DNA of 64,000 bases from Ectothiorhodospira mobilis (GTDB taxonomy: Bacteria; Pseudomonadota; Gammaproteobacteria; Ectothiorhodospirales; Ectothiorhodospiraceae). The notes beneath the pieces are model-generated. The model was not told the origin of the DNA. It did no database searches and saw only the letters and a list, made by a program, of their open reading frames with translations. Positions 51,197-60,676 of this stretch are shown in pieces. Where the stretch lies: contig NZ_NRSK01000010.1 in assembly GCF_016584115.1 (NCBI RefSeq), forward strand, positions 19,788 through 83,787, given 5' to 3'. The stretch's first letter is position 1; each line of letters starts with the position of its first letter. A program made the position numbers and the translations under genes.

Positions 51197-52441
51197 TCAT
51201 CCCTCCAGATCGATGCGGTCCCCCTGACCCCGCAGCAGACCCAGCCCCAGGGTCAGATACTCCCGCAACTGCCGCGTCAGCAGGAAATTGTCCCGTACGA
51301 ACGACCGCCCCTTCTCCCCCATGGCCGCCCGCAGGGGCGGGTTGTTCAGCAGATAACGCATACGCAGGGCCGCCCCCTCCGGCGTGCTCACCAGAAACCC
51401 CGTATGGTGATCCACCACCTGCAGGCGGATGCCGCCGGTATCCCCACCGATCACCGGCCGCCCCTTCCACAGGGCCTCCGTCACCGTGAGCCCGAACCCC
51501 TCCCGCAGGGACTTCTGCATCACCAGATCCGAGGCCCGCTGCAACGCATTGATGGTGCGGTGGGCGTCCGGGGGCAGGGCCAGGATGTGCACATCCGGAT
51601 CCTCCCCCGCCGCTGTGCGGGTCTCCGCCAGTATGACCTCCCCCTCGGGATCATCCTCCGCGCTTCCCCCCGCCAGCACCAGCTGCAGCCCGGGCACGAA
51701 CCCCTTGGCCAGGCGGTAGGCCTGGATCACCCCCACCGGATCCTTGAAGCGGTCGAAGCGGGAGACCTGGGTCACCAGGGGACGCTCCGGATCCAGATCA
51801 AACTGCCGGTGCACGGCAGCGATCTCATCCGTTTCCAGATCCACGTTCTTGTCGCTCAGGGGGTCGATGGAGGGCGGGATGAGATACTCCGGGTGGGGCA
51901 GGGCCTGGGCGAAGGCCGCCAGGGAGAAGACGCTGGCGTCATACCCCGCCACATACCGCCGCAGGAAGCGCCACACCGGCCGGTAGGGGCGGCTGGCATC
52001 CACGTGGCAGCGCCACACCCAGCGGCCCCGGCGCCCGGGGCATTGGGCCAGCAGGGCCGCCGGCTGGGGGTCGTGGATGAACACCAGATCCGCCGCCTCC
52101 AGCTGCGGCCGCAGGCTCTCGGCATTGCGCGCGGCCGTCTCCTCGAAGGCCTCCACCTGACGCGGGGTCAGGTTCACCGCATTGCCCTGCAGGGCGTTGT
52201 GGATGCCCTTGGTGCACTGGTAAAAGGCCGGATCCCCCTGGATCACCAGCCAGTCCACATCCAGACCCAGCTCCCGGGACAGGGGCACCAGCTTGTTCAG
52301 GATCTCCGCCACCCCACCGCCCACCCGCGTGGAGTTGACATGCACCACCTTCAGATCCCGGTAGTGGGCCGCCAGCTGCACCAGATGATCGATGACATCC
52401 TCGCCGGCCACCCGGGCATAGGCCGTCAGCAGTTCGCTCAT
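51197..52441 (-). CDS. Trehalose synthase TreT-type glycosyltransferase
   Basis: 414-residue GT4 enzyme of the TreT group, which joins NDP-glucose and glucose to trehalose in one reversible step. VVHVNSTRVGGGVAEILNKL near 32 is the family hallmark. FIHDPQPAALLAQCP and WRCHVDASRP follow. TQVSRFDRFKDPVGVIQAYR is the nucleotide site, and REGFGLTVTEALW holds the E-x7-E motif near 318. Start overlaps the DUF5752 stop by 4 bases. The sugar donor is not determinable here. With sucrose synthase as an NDP-glucose source, it would give an ATP-independent link between sucrose and trehalose. Confidence 0.88.
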   Translation of the reverse strand: MSELLTAYARVAGEDVIDHLVQLAAHYRDLKVVHVNSTRVGGGVAEILNKLVPLSRELGLDVDWLVIQGDPAFYQCTKGIHNALQGNAVNLTPRQVEAFEETAARNAESLRPQLEAADLVFIHDPQPAALLAQCPGRRGRWVWRCHVDASRPYRPVWRFLRRYVAGYDASVFSLAAFAQALPHPEYLIPPSIDPLSDKNVDLETDEIAAVHRQFDLDPERPLVTQVSRFDRFKDPVGVIQAYRLAKGFVPGLQLVLAGGSAEDDPEGEVILAETRTAAGEDPDVHILALPPDAHRTINALQRASDLVMQKSLREGFGLTVTEALWKGRPVIGGDTGGIRLQVVDHHTGFLVSTPEGAALRMRYLLNNPPLRAAMGEKGRSFVRDNFLLTRQLREYLTLGLGLLRGQGDRIDLEG

Positions 52442-53112
52442 GCCGCGGTCCCCCCCAGGGCCTGACGTGCCGCCTCCGCCAGACGCTGGCGGATCTCACC
52501 CAGGGAGGCGAAATAGGGCTCCACCTCCGCCAGGGCCTGGCGCATCCCGGCCGCCTCCTCCCCGAAGGGCTCCAGCCAGGCGCGGAAGTCGTCCACCTGG
52601 CCCGGGGCGCGGCGGCGGGCGTCGATGAAGTGATAGAAGATACTGCCCGTGGACAGGTGCGGCATGAGCACCGCCAGGGCCTGGGGGGAGGTGATGCGGT
52701 GGCGGGTGTCGAAGGTGACGATCTGGGAGCGGATGAACTCGAAGGGACGGTCCGCCCGCATCCAGTGCAGGGCCTCGCTCTCGTCCAGGCGCTGATCCAT
52801 CAGGTCCAGGAGCTCCATGCGCAACTCCTCCAGATCCGGGAAATCCGTGGGATCCAGCACCGCCAGGCGTTCCGCCAGGGGGGCGTCGTGCAGGGTGTGG
52901 CGCACCCAGGCGGCGAAGTCGTTGTTGAATTCCCGCTCCTCGAAGCGGGCCTGGATCAGCCCGCCCCAGAAGTGGTGATAGATGCTGTTCACCTCCACCT
53001 CCTGCAACTGCTCCCGCAGCTCCCGCAGGCCGTAGGCCCGGCGTCCGGTGGAGAGGGCGATGAGGGCGCAGTCCCTGACAGCGAACTCGGCGGGCATATC
53101 CGGAGGGGCCAT
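52438..53112 (-). CDS. DUF5752-family protein coupled to TreT
   Basis: 224 residues from the ATG at 53112. No enzyme motif is recognised. It is alpha-helical and acidic with conserved-looking ELREQLQEVEVNSIYHHFWG and HLSTGSIFYHFIDARRR, two similar histidine/aromatic segments suggesting an internal duplication. The stop codon overlaps the TreT start (ATGA), so the two are translated together and probably interact. Function unknown; a regulatory or targeting subunit is a guess. Confidence 0.72.
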   Translation of the reverse strand: MAPPDMPAEFAVRDCALIALSTGRRAYGLRELREQLQEVEVNSIYHHFWGGLIQARFEEREFNNDFAAWVRHTLHDAPLAERLAVLDPTDFPDLEELRMELLDLMDQRLDESEALHWMRADRPFEFIRSQIVTFDTRHRITSPQALAVLMPHLSTGSIFYHFIDARRRAPGQVDDFRAWLEPFGEEAAGMRQALAEVEPYFASLGEIRQRLAEAARQALGGTAA

Positions 53113-53204
53113 GGCGGTGTCCTGCTGGGGCGGTGTCTCCCTGATTCTAGATCCCCGCTGGCGGACCGGGGGTGTGGGCGGCATCATATCCCAGGCCTTG
53201 CGGC

Positions 53205-53210
53205 TATATT
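53205..53210 (+). promoter_or_regulatory. Possible -10 box of treYZ
   Basis: TATATT at 53205-53210 in the divergent gap, 31 bases before the treY ATG. The -35 region is poor, so an activator or alternative sigma factor may be involved. Confidence 0.35.
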
Positions 53211-53240
53211 GAGAACAAAGCCCTGCACGGTGTCCCCCCC

Positions 53241-55934
53241 ATGGCCACGCCCCGCCCACCGCCCCTGGTCGCCACCTGCCGCCTGCAGCTCCACGCGGGG
53301 TTCACCCTGGACGATGCCGCCGCCCAGGTGCCCTACCTGGCGGCCCTGGGGGTGAGCCACGTCTACCTCTCCCCCTGCCTGCAGGCCATGCCCGGCAGCA
53401 CCCACGGTTACGACGTGGTGGACCCCTCCCGGGTCAACGCCGAACTGGGGGGCGAGGCAGCCCGTCAGCGCCTCTGCCGCGCCCTGGAGGCGGCGGGCAT
53501 GGGCCAGGTGCTGGATCTGGTGCCCAACCACATGGCCGTGGCCGGGGAGCGCAACCCCTGGTGGTGGGACGTGCTGGAGAACGGCCCCTCCAGCCGCTAC
53601 GCCCCGTATTTCGACGTGGACTGGGAGGCCTGCGAGGAGCGCTGGCCCAACAAGGTCCTGCTGCCGGTGCTGGAGGACCACTACGGACGCGTGCTGGAGG
53701 GTGGGGCGCTGCGCCTGCGCCTGGAGGCGGGGCGCTTCACCCTGCACTGCCGCGACGAGACCTTCCCCCTGGACCCCTCTTCGCTTGCGGACCTGCTGGA
53801 CCCGGAGCATGGGGCCTGCGATCACCCCCTGCTGGACTTCCTGGCGGAGGCCTGCCGCCGCCTGCCGCGGCCGCGGGTGACCCTGGGGGCGCTGCGGGAG
53901 CGCCGCCACCGGGACAAGGACGTGATCCGGGACCTGCTGGCCCGCCTCTGCCGGGAGGTCCCGGCCGTGGAGGCCGCCCTGCAGGCCCGGGTGGCGGCGC
54001 TGAACCGGGACCCGGATGCCCTGGACGCCCTCCTGGAACAGCAGAACTATCGCCTGGCCTGGTGGCGCACCGCCGACCGGGACCTGGGCTACCGGCGCTT
54101 CTTCGATATCCAGGACCTGGCCGGCCTGCGGGTGGAGGACGAGGCCGTCTTCCTGGCCACCCATGCACTGCCCATCCGCTGGTGCCGGGAAGGCTGCGTG
54201 CAGGGACTGCGCATCGACCATCCGGACGGGCTGCGGGACCCGGCCCAGTACCTTCGCCGCCTGTCCCGGGCCTGCCCCGGGACCTGGCGTGTGGTGGAGA
54301 AGATCCTCATGCCGGGGGAGGCCCTGCCCCGGGACTGGCCCGTGGACGGCACCACCGGCTACGACTTCCTCAACCGGGTGCAGGGGCTGTTCGTGGACCC
54401 GGCGGGGGAGGGACCCTTGACCGCCCTCTGGGGGCGCATCCGTGGTGAACCGGAGGACTGGCCCGCCTGCGCCGAGGCCGGCCGGCGCCAGGTGCTGGAG
54501 GAGCGCCTGGCCAGCGAACTGGGGCGCCTGAGCGCCCTGTTCGTGCGGGTCTGCGAGCGCCACCGCCGCCACCGGGACTACACCCGCCACCAGCTGCGCC
54601 GGGTACTGCTGGAGACCGCCTGTGCCTTCCCGGTCTATCGCACCTACGTGACGCCGTCTGCCCCCGTGGCCCCGAGCGATATCCGCGTGATCGCCACGGC
54701 GCTGGACACGGTGCGCCAGCGCTGCCCGGACCTGGATGCGGAACTGCTGGACTTCTTCCAGGCCCTGCTCACCCGGCGCCTTACGGGAGACCTGGAGACG
54801 GAACTGACCCTGCGCTTCCAGCAGCTCACCGGCCCGGCCATGGCCAAGGGGGTGGAGGACACCGCCTTCTACCGCTTCCACCGCCTCGTGGCCCTGAACG
54901 AGGTGGGCGGTGATCCGGGGGCCTTTGGCACGGACCCGCAGGACTTCCATGCCGCCTGTGAGGCGATGCGGCAACGCCATCCCCGCACCCTGCTGGCCAC
55001 CTCCACCCATGACACCAAGCGCAGTGAGGACGTGCGCGCCCGGCTGGTACTGCTCTCGGAGATCCCCGGGGCCTGGGGGGAGGCCGTGGCGGGGTTCATG
55101 GAAGGCAACGCCCGCCACCGTCAGGGGGCGTGGCCCGACGCCCCCACCGAGTACCTCTATTATCAGACCCTGGTGGGGGTCTGGCCCGATCCCGATGCGG
55201 ATCCCGCCGACCTCGGGCCGCGGCTGCGGAGCTATATGGAAAAGGCGGTACGCGAGGCCGGGGTGCATACCTGCTGGATCCGGCCCGATGAGGCCTATGA
55301 GGCGGCCGTGCAGGCGTTCGTGACCGCCACCCTGGAAGACGCGGATTTTTGCCGGAGCCTGGAGGCCTTCGTCGCCCCCCTGCGCACCCCGGGCCGCGTC
55401 AACGGCCTGGCCCAGACCCTGATCAAGCTCACCGCCCCCGGTATCCCCGATCTCTATCAGGGCACGGACCTGTTCGACCTGAGCCTGGTGGACCCGGACA
55501 ACCGCCGGCCCGTGGACTGGGATCTGCGCCGCCGCCTCATGGCCGTGCTGGACGGGGATCCGTCCCCGGAGGCCGTGCTGGCCCATGGCCAGCCGGGACT
55601 GGCCAAGCTCTGGCTCATCCGCCGCACCCTGGCCCTGCGCCATGCCCGTCCCCGGGCCTTCGCCCCGGAGGCGGCCCATCGGCCCTGCCGCGTCCGGGGC
55701 CGGTGCGCAGGCCATGCCCTGGCCTATCTGCGGGGCGGGGAGGTGCTGGTGCTGGTGCCCCGCCTGGTGCTGGGCCTGGGGGGACAATGGCGGGACACCG
55801 TGCTCAACCTGCCCCCGGGGCGCTGGGACAACCCCCTCACCGGTGAGGTGCTGGAAGGGGGCAGGCACGACGTGGCCGCCCTCCTGGCCCGGTTCCCCGT
55901 GGCCCTCCTGGCGCGTCGGGAGAGGCCGTCATGA
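53241..55934 (+). CDS. treY: Malto-oligosyltrehalose synthase
   Basis: Converts the reducing-end alpha-1,4 linkage of maltodextrins to alpha-1,1. 897 residues from the ATG at 53241. GH13 motifs: DLVPNHMAV near 95, nucleophile region QGLRIDHPDGL near 320, acid/base VVEKILMPGE near 353, LLATSTHDTKRSEDVRARL near 590, and LTAPGIPDLYQGTD near 730. Overlaps treZ by 4 bases. Confidence 0.95.
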   Translation: MATPRPPPLVATCRLQLHAGFTLDDAAAQVPYLAALGVSHVYLSPCLQAMPGSTHGYDVVDPSRVNAELGGEAARQRLCRALEAAGMGQVLDLVPNHMAVAGERNPWWWDVLENGPSSRYAPYFDVDWEACEERWPNKVLLPVLEDHYGRVLEGGALRLRLEAGRFTLHCRDETFPLDPSSLADLLDPEHGACDHPLLDFLAEACRRLPRPRVTLGALRERRHRDKDVIRDLLARLCREVPAVEAALQARVAALNRDPDALDALLEQQNYRLAWWRTADRDLGYRRFFDIQDLAGLRVEDEAVFLATHALPIRWCREGCVQGLRIDHPDGLRDPAQYLRRLSRACPGTWRVVEKILMPGEALPRDWPVDGTTGYDFLNRVQGLFVDPAGEGPLTALWGRIRGEPEDWPACAEAGRRQVLEERLASELGRLSALFVRVCERHRRHRDYTRHQLRRVLLETACAFPVYRTYVTPSAPVAPSDIRVIATALDTVRQRCPDLDAELLDFFQALLTRRLTGDLETELTLRFQQLTGPAMAKGVEDTAFYRFHRLVALNEVGGDPGAFGTDPQDFHAACEAMRQRHPRTLLATSTHDTKRSEDVRARLVLLSEIPGAWGEAVAGFMEGNARHRQGAWPDAPTEYLYYQTLVGVWPDPDADPADLGPRLRSYMEKAVREAGVHTCWIRPDEAYEAAVQAFVTATLEDADFCRSLEAFVAPLRTPGRVNGLAQTLIKLTAPGIPDLYQGTDLFDLSLVDPDNRRPVDWDLRRRLMAVLDGDPSPEAVLAHGQPGLAKLWLIRRTLALRHARPRAFAPEAAHRPCRVRGRCAGHALAYLRGGEVLVLVPRLVLGLGGQWRDTVLNLPPGRWDNPLTGEVLEGGRHDVAALLARFPVALLARRERPS

Positions 55935-57697
55935 CGCAGCTGCGCGTCTGGGCCCCCCGGGCCGGCCGCATGAGCCTGGAGACCGCCGCCGGATGGCGGC
56001 CCATGATCCGGGACGGGGACGGTACATGGCGGGTGCAGGCCCCGGAGCTGGTGCACGGGGCCGACTACGCCCTGTGGGTGGACGGGGAGGGCCCCTTCCC
56101 GGACCCCCGTTCCCCCTGGCAACCCCGCGGCGTGCACGGCCCGTCCCGGGTGGTGGATCACGGCCGCTTCCCCTGGAGCGACGCGGGCTGGCGCGCCCCG
56201 CCCCTGGCCGCGGCGGTGATCCAGGAGATCCACGTGGGCACCTTCACCCCGGAGGGTACCTTCGATGCCGCCATCGGCCGGCTGGATCACCTGCGGGACC
56301 TGGGCATCACCCATGTGGAACTCATGCCCGTGGCGGCCTTCCCGGGGACACGGGGCTGGGGCTACGACGGCGTCGCCCTGTTCGCCCCCCACGCCCCCTA
56401 CGGCGGGCCCGATGGCCTCAAGCGCCTGGTGGACGCCTGTCACCGCCGCGGGCTGGCGGTCCTGCTGGACGTGGTCTACAACCACCTGGGCCCCGACGGC
56501 AACCATCTGGCCCGTTTCGGTCCCTATTTCACCGATGCCTACCGCACCCCCTGGGGGGATGCGGTCAACCTGGACGGCCCCGACAGCCCCGGGGTGCGGC
56601 GCTTCTTCCTGGACAACGCCCGCATGTGGCTGCAGGACTACCACTTCGACGGCCTGCGTCTGGACGCGGTGCACGCCCTCATGGACCGCTCCGCCGTGCA
56701 CCTGCTGGAGGCCCTGTCCCGGCAGACCCGTCATCTGGAGGCCCGCCTGGGGCGCCCCCTGGTACTCATCGCCGAGAGCGACCTGAACGACCCGCGCATC
56801 GTGCGACCACCGGAGCTGGGGGGGCTGGGGCTGGACGCCCAGTGGAACGAGGACTTCCATCACGCCCTCCACGCCCTGCTCACCGGCGAGCGCCAGGGGT
56901 ACTACGCCGATTACGGCAACATGGAGGCGCTGGCGCGGGTCTTCACCGCCGGGTTCTGCCTGGAGGGCCAGTACAGCCACTACCGGCGCCGTGACCATGG
57001 CCGCTCCGCCGCCGGGCTTGCGGGCCGGACCTTCGTCGCCTGCCTGCAGAACCACGACCAGGTGGGCAACCGGGCCGAAGGGGAGCGCAGCACCCACCTG
57101 CTGAGCGAGGGACTGCTGCGGGTGGGGGCGGCGCTGGTGCTCACCGCCCCCTTCGTGCCCCTGCTGTTCCAGGGGGAGGAATGGGGGGCCCGCACCCCGT
57201 TCATCTACTTTACCGACCACCAGGACCCGGCGCTGGCCCGGGCCGTGGGGGAGGGGCGCCGGCGGGAGTTCGCCGCCTTTGGCTGGGATGCGGCGCGTAT
57301 CCCCGATCCCCAGGATCCGGACACCTTCCGGCGCTGTGTGCTGGACTGGAACGAGCCGGAGCGCCCGCCCCATGCCGGGCTGCTGGCCTGGCACCGGGAC
57401 CTGATCGCCCTGCGCCGCCGCCTGCCGGATCTGACGGATGACCGCCTGGAGCGGGTGCGGGTGCGCTTCGACACCGCGGCCCGCACCTGGGTCATGACCC
57501 GGGGGGCCGTCACCGTGGCCTGCAACCTGGGGCCGGTGGCCGCGGATCTGCCCCTGTCCCCGCAGGAGACGGGCCGGCCCCTGCTGTGTTCCACCCCCGG
57601 GATCCGCACCGGTGCCGCCGGCGTGCATCTGCCAGCGGCCTCGGTGGTGCTGCTGGAGCGCCCGTCCCGCGCGGGGGAGGGGGATGAATGTGCCTGA
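55931..57697 (+). CDS. treZ: Malto-oligosyltrehalose trehalohydrolase
   Basis: Releases trehalose from the TreY product. 588 residues. N-terminal carbohydrate-binding domain, then the GH13 barrel: GYDGVALFAPHAPYGGPDGL, VLLDVVYNHLGPDG, nucleophile FDGLRLDAVHALMD near 250, acid/base LIAESDLND near 283, CLQNHDQVGNRAEG near 370. ATGA overlap shows coupling with treY. TreYZ draws on glycogen-like glucans, unlike TreT. Confidence 0.95.
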   Translation: MTQLRVWAPRAGRMSLETAAGWRPMIRDGDGTWRVQAPELVHGADYALWVDGEGPFPDPRSPWQPRGVHGPSRVVDHGRFPWSDAGWRAPPLAAAVIQEIHVGTFTPEGTFDAAIGRLDHLRDLGITHVELMPVAAFPGTRGWGYDGVALFAPHAPYGGPDGLKRLVDACHRRGLAVLLDVVYNHLGPDGNHLARFGPYFTDAYRTPWGDAVNLDGPDSPGVRRFFLDNARMWLQDYHFDGLRLDAVHALMDRSAVHLLEALSRQTRHLEARLGRPLVLIAESDLNDPRIVRPPELGGLGLDAQWNEDFHHALHALLTGERQGYYADYGNMEALARVFTAGFCLEGQYSHYRRRDHGRSAAGLAGRTFVACLQNHDQVGNRAEGERSTHLLSEGLLRVGAALVLTAPFVPLLFQGEEWGARTPFIYFTDHQDPALARAVGEGRRREFAAFGWDAARIPDPQDPDTFRRCVLDWNEPERPPHAGLLAWHRDLIALRRRLPDLTDDRLERVRVRFDTAARTWVMTRGAVTVACNLGPVAADLPLSPQETGRPLLCSTPGIRTGAAGVHLPAASVVLLERPSRAGEGDECA

Positions 57698-57709
57698 AGC
57701 CCCGCTCCT

Positions 57710-58801
57710 TCAACCCGGGGCCGGCGGGGACGGGGGCCGCGCATGGATGATGCGGTTCACCAGGGCCAGCTTCTCCAGGGCCGGCCGGGGCAGCACGAAG
57801 GGATAGGCCGGGGCATGGCCCATGCTCTCGTTGAGGGTGTTGAGGGCGTAGCTCAGGGGCAGCCAGTGGCGGATCAGGGCATCGAAATCCTCCTGGGCAT
57901 AGGGATCGAAGTCCGGGGCCGCCTGCAGCACCGGCCCGGCCCCGCGCGCCAGCTGGACCTGCAGGCCCCACTGATGGGCCGTCTCCAGGGTGTCCACGAT
58001 GTGCAGGTAATGGGCCCAGGTCTCCGCCCAGTCCTCCCAGGGATGGCTGCTGGCATAGGCGCTGACGAACCGCTCCCGCCAGTCCGGGGGCGGCCCCGCA
58101 GCGTAGTGCTGTTGCAGGGCCTGGTGGTAGTCCCGGGTCTCATCGCCGAAGGATTCCCGGAAGGGGCCGAGCCAGGGGGTGTCCCGCACCAGACGCTCCC
58201 AGTAGTGGTGTCCGGACTCGTGGCGGAAATGCCCGAGGAGGGTGCGGTAGGGTTCCGCCATCTGCTGGCGCAGCCGCTCCCGCTGGGCCGGATCCGCCTC
58301 GGCGATGTTGAGGGTGATGAGACCGGCGTTGTGGCCGGTCATGACCCGGTCCGCCTCGGAGAAACAGGGTTCGGGGTCGGCCAGGAAGGCGAAGCCCAGG
58401 CCCGCCGCATCCCGCGCCCGGGGGATCACCGGCAGCCCCAGGCGCAGCAGGCTGTACACCAGCCGCCGCTTCTCCGCCTCCAGCCGGCCCCAGCGGGCCC
58501 TATTGCCCTCCACCCCCAGGTCGGGGATGACCTCGTTGAGGCGGCAGGCGGTGCAGAAGACCTCCGTGGCCTCCTCCGCGGGGATCATCCAGTTGCACAC
58601 CCCCTCCCGCCAGTAGTGGGTGCACATGCGGTAGCCCCGCTGCGGGGCCCCCACCGGGTGCCAGAGGTCCCCCCCCGCGGGTTCCAGGGCCACGAGTTCG
58701 GTGGTATCCGGCAAAAAGCCCAGGGTATGGCCGCAGCGGGTGCAGGCGGTGTTTGCAAAGTAGATCAGCTGCCCGCAGGCACCGCAGTTGAAGATCTTCA
58801 T
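57710..58801 (-). CDS. Putative zinc-binding metallopeptidase with zinc ribbon
   Basis: 363 residues. The N-terminus carries a zinc ribbon CGACG...CTRCG (residues 6-23), and further CTHYW and CTAC cysteines follow. A gluzincin-like HESGHHYWE lies near 196, with a downstream DWAETWAHYLHI that could give the third ligand. This matches the DUF2248/zinc_peptidase group of unknown substrate. It lies on the opposite strand between treZ and trpG. Confidence 0.75.
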   Translation of the reverse strand: MKIFNCGACGQLIYFANTACTRCGHTLGFLPDTTELVALEPAGGDLWHPVGAPQRGYRMCTHYWREGVCNWMIPAEEATEVFCTACRLNEVIPDLGVEGNRARWGRLEAEKRRLVYSLLRLGLPVIPRARDAAGLGFAFLADPEPCFSEADRVMTGHNAGLITLNIAEADPAQRERLRQQMAEPYRTLLGHFRHESGHHYWERLVRDTPWLGPFRESFGDETRDYHQALQQHYAAGPPPDWRERFVSAYASSHPWEDWAETWAHYLHIVDTLETAHQWGLQVQLARGAGPVLQAAPDFDPYAQEDFDALIRHWLPLSYALNTLNESMGHAPAYPFVLPRPALEKLALVNRIIHARPPSPPAPG

Positions 58802-58880
58802 CAGAGCCTCTCCGGCATCGGCCCGGAAGGGCCGTGTATCCATGGTAAGGTAACCGCAGGGCACCGGGGAGATGCCGGGC

Positions 58881-58910
58881 ATGACCCGTCCCCCGCCCCT
58901 GTGGTATGAA
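58881..58910 (+). promoter_or_regulatory. Possible promoter of trpGDC
   Basis: ATGACC (58881-58886), 18 bases, TATGAA (58905-58910), 57 bases before trpG. Weak, but a promoter is needed here because the upstream metallopeptidase gene points the other way. Confidence 0.3.
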
Positions 58911-58966
58911 TCCGGTGATGCCCTGCATTGCCCAGTCGCCGCCGACCGGCCGAGGATGCCGCGCCC

Positions 58967-59620
58967 ATGCTGTTGATGATCGATAATTATGACTCCTTTA
59001 CCTACAACCTGGTGCAGTACCTGGGGGAACTGGGTGCGGAGGTGGAGGTGCATCGCAACGACGCCCTCAGCGTGGAGGCCGTGGAGGCCCTGCAGCCGGA
59101 GCGCATCGTCCTCTCCCCCGGCCCCTGCACCCCGGATCAGGCGGGCATCTCCATGGAGGTAATCCGCCGCTTCGCCGGGCGCGTGCCGCTGCTGGGGGTC
59201 TGCCTGGGCCACCAGTGCATCGGCCAGGTCTTCGGCGGGCGCATCGTCCACGCCCGGGAGATCATGCATGGCAAGACCTCGCCGGTGCACCACCGGGATC
59301 TCGGCGTCTTCCGGGGCCTGGAGAACCCCCTGGAGGCCACCCGCTATCACTCCCTGGTGATCGACCGGGCCAGCCTGCCGGACTGCCTGGAGGTGACCGC
59401 CTGGACCGAGACCCCGGAGGGGGAACTGGACGAGATCATGGGGGTGCGCCACCGGGAATGGGCGGTGGAGGGGGTGCAGTTCCACCCCGAGTCCATCCTC
59501 ACCCGTCAGGGCCACGAGTTGTTGCAGAACTTCCTGCGCATCCCCGCGGTGGTTGACCGCCCGCACGGGGCCGCTGACAATCCCGGAAACGATCACGAAA
59601 GAGGCCGGCCCCGCCCATGA
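58967..59620 (+). CDS. trpG: Anthranilate synthase component II (glutamine amidotransferase)
   Basis: Supplies ammonia to TrpE. 217 residues from the ATG at 58967. [20 protein letters not shown] at the N-terminus, class I glutaminase nucleophile [11 protein letters not shown] near 80, [11 protein letters not shown], and the catalytic His-Glu in [11 protein letters not shown]. The C-terminal ~20 residues are charged and unconserved. 4-base overlap with trpD. Confidence 0.95.
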   Translation: MLLMIDNYDSFTYNLVQYLGELGAEVEVHRNDALSVEAVEALQPERIVLSPGPCTPDQAGISMEVIRRFAGRVPLLGVCLGHQCIGQVFGGRIVHAREIMHGKTSPVHHRDLGVFRGLENPLEATRYHSLVIDRASLPDCLEVTAWTETPEGELDEIMGVRHREWAVEGVQFHPESILTRQGHELLQNFLRIPAVVDRPHGAADNPGNDHERGRPRP

Positions 59621-60639
59621 ACATGCAGGAAGCCCTCCGCGCGGTCACCGAGCACCGGGACCTCAGCGGCCCGGAGATGACCCAGGTCATGCGCCAGATC
59701 ATGACCGGGGAGGCCACCCCGGCGCAGATGGGGGCCTTCCTGGTGGGCCTGCGCATGAAGGGGGAGACGGTGGACGAGGTGGCTGCCGCCGCCGCGGTCA
59801 TGCGCGAGCTGGCCACGAAGGTGGAGGTCTCCCCCGAGCACCTGGTGGACACCTGCGGCACCGGCGGGGACGCCTCCGGCACCTTCAACATCTCCACCGC
59901 CGCCGCCTTCGTGGTGGCCGCCGCCGGCGGGCGCGTGGCCAAGCACGGCAACCGCTCCGTCTCCAGCCGTTCCGGCAGCGCCGATGTGCTGGAGAGTGCC
60001 GGGGTGAACCTGGAGCTGGATCCCGAGGCGGTGGCCCGGTGCATCGACCGGGTGGGGGTGGGGTTCCTGTTTGCCCCGCACCACCACGGCGCCATGAAGT
60101 ATGCCGTCGGCCCCCGCCGGGAGATGGGCGTGCGCACCCTGTTCAATGTCCTGGGGCCGCTGACCAACCCGGCGGGGGCCCCCAACCAGGTCCTCGGTGT
60201 CTTCAGCACCCACTGGCTGGAACCCCTGGCCCAGGTGCTGGGACGCCTGGGCAGCCGCCACGTGATGGTGGTCCATGCCGAGGACGGCCTGGACGAGATC
60301 AGCATCGGCGCCCCCACGCGGGTGGCGGAACTGCGCGACGGCCGGGTGAGCAGCCGCATCATCGCCCCCGAGGACTTCGGCCTGGCGCGCACCCCCCTGG
60401 ACGCGGTGCGGGTGGACAGCGCCGACGAGAGCCTGGCCCTGATCCGGGGCGTGTTCGCGGGCCAGCCGGGGCCGGCGCGGGACATCGTCCTGCTCAACGC
60501 CGGCGCCGCCATCCACGTCACCGGGCTGGCCGACTCCATGGAGGCGGGTGTGCGCCGGGCGGCGCAGGTGATCGACGACGGCACCGCCGCCGCCCGGATG
60601 GATGAACTGGCCCGCTTCTCCCAGACCTTCAGGTCGTGA
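59617..60639 (+). CDS. trpD: Anthranilate phosphoribosyltransferase
   Basis: 340 residues. Phosphoribosyl site [20 protein letters not shown] near 81, [18 protein letters not shown] near 108, [19 protein letters not shown] near 170. ATG at 59617 overlaps the trpG stop. Confidence 0.96.
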   Translation: MNMQEALRAVTEHRDLSGPEMTQVMRQIMTGEATPAQMGAFLVGLRMKGETVDEVAAAAAVMRELATKVEVSPEHLVDTCGTGGDASGTFNISTAAAFVVAAAGGRVAKHGNRSVSSRSGSADVLESAGVNLELDPEAVARCIDRVGVGFLFAPHHHGAMKYAVGPRREMGVRTLFNVLGPLTNPAGAPNQVLGVFSTHWLEPLAQVLGRLGSRHVMVVHAEDGLDEISIGAPTRVAELRDGRVSSRIIAPEDFGLARTPLDAVRVDSADESLALIRGVFAGQPGPARDIVLLNAGAAIHVTGLADSMEAGVRRAAQVIDDGTAAARMDELARFSQTFRS

Positions 60640-60676
60640 TCCCCCGGCGACCCTGCAACCCGGACTTCCCCCAGCC

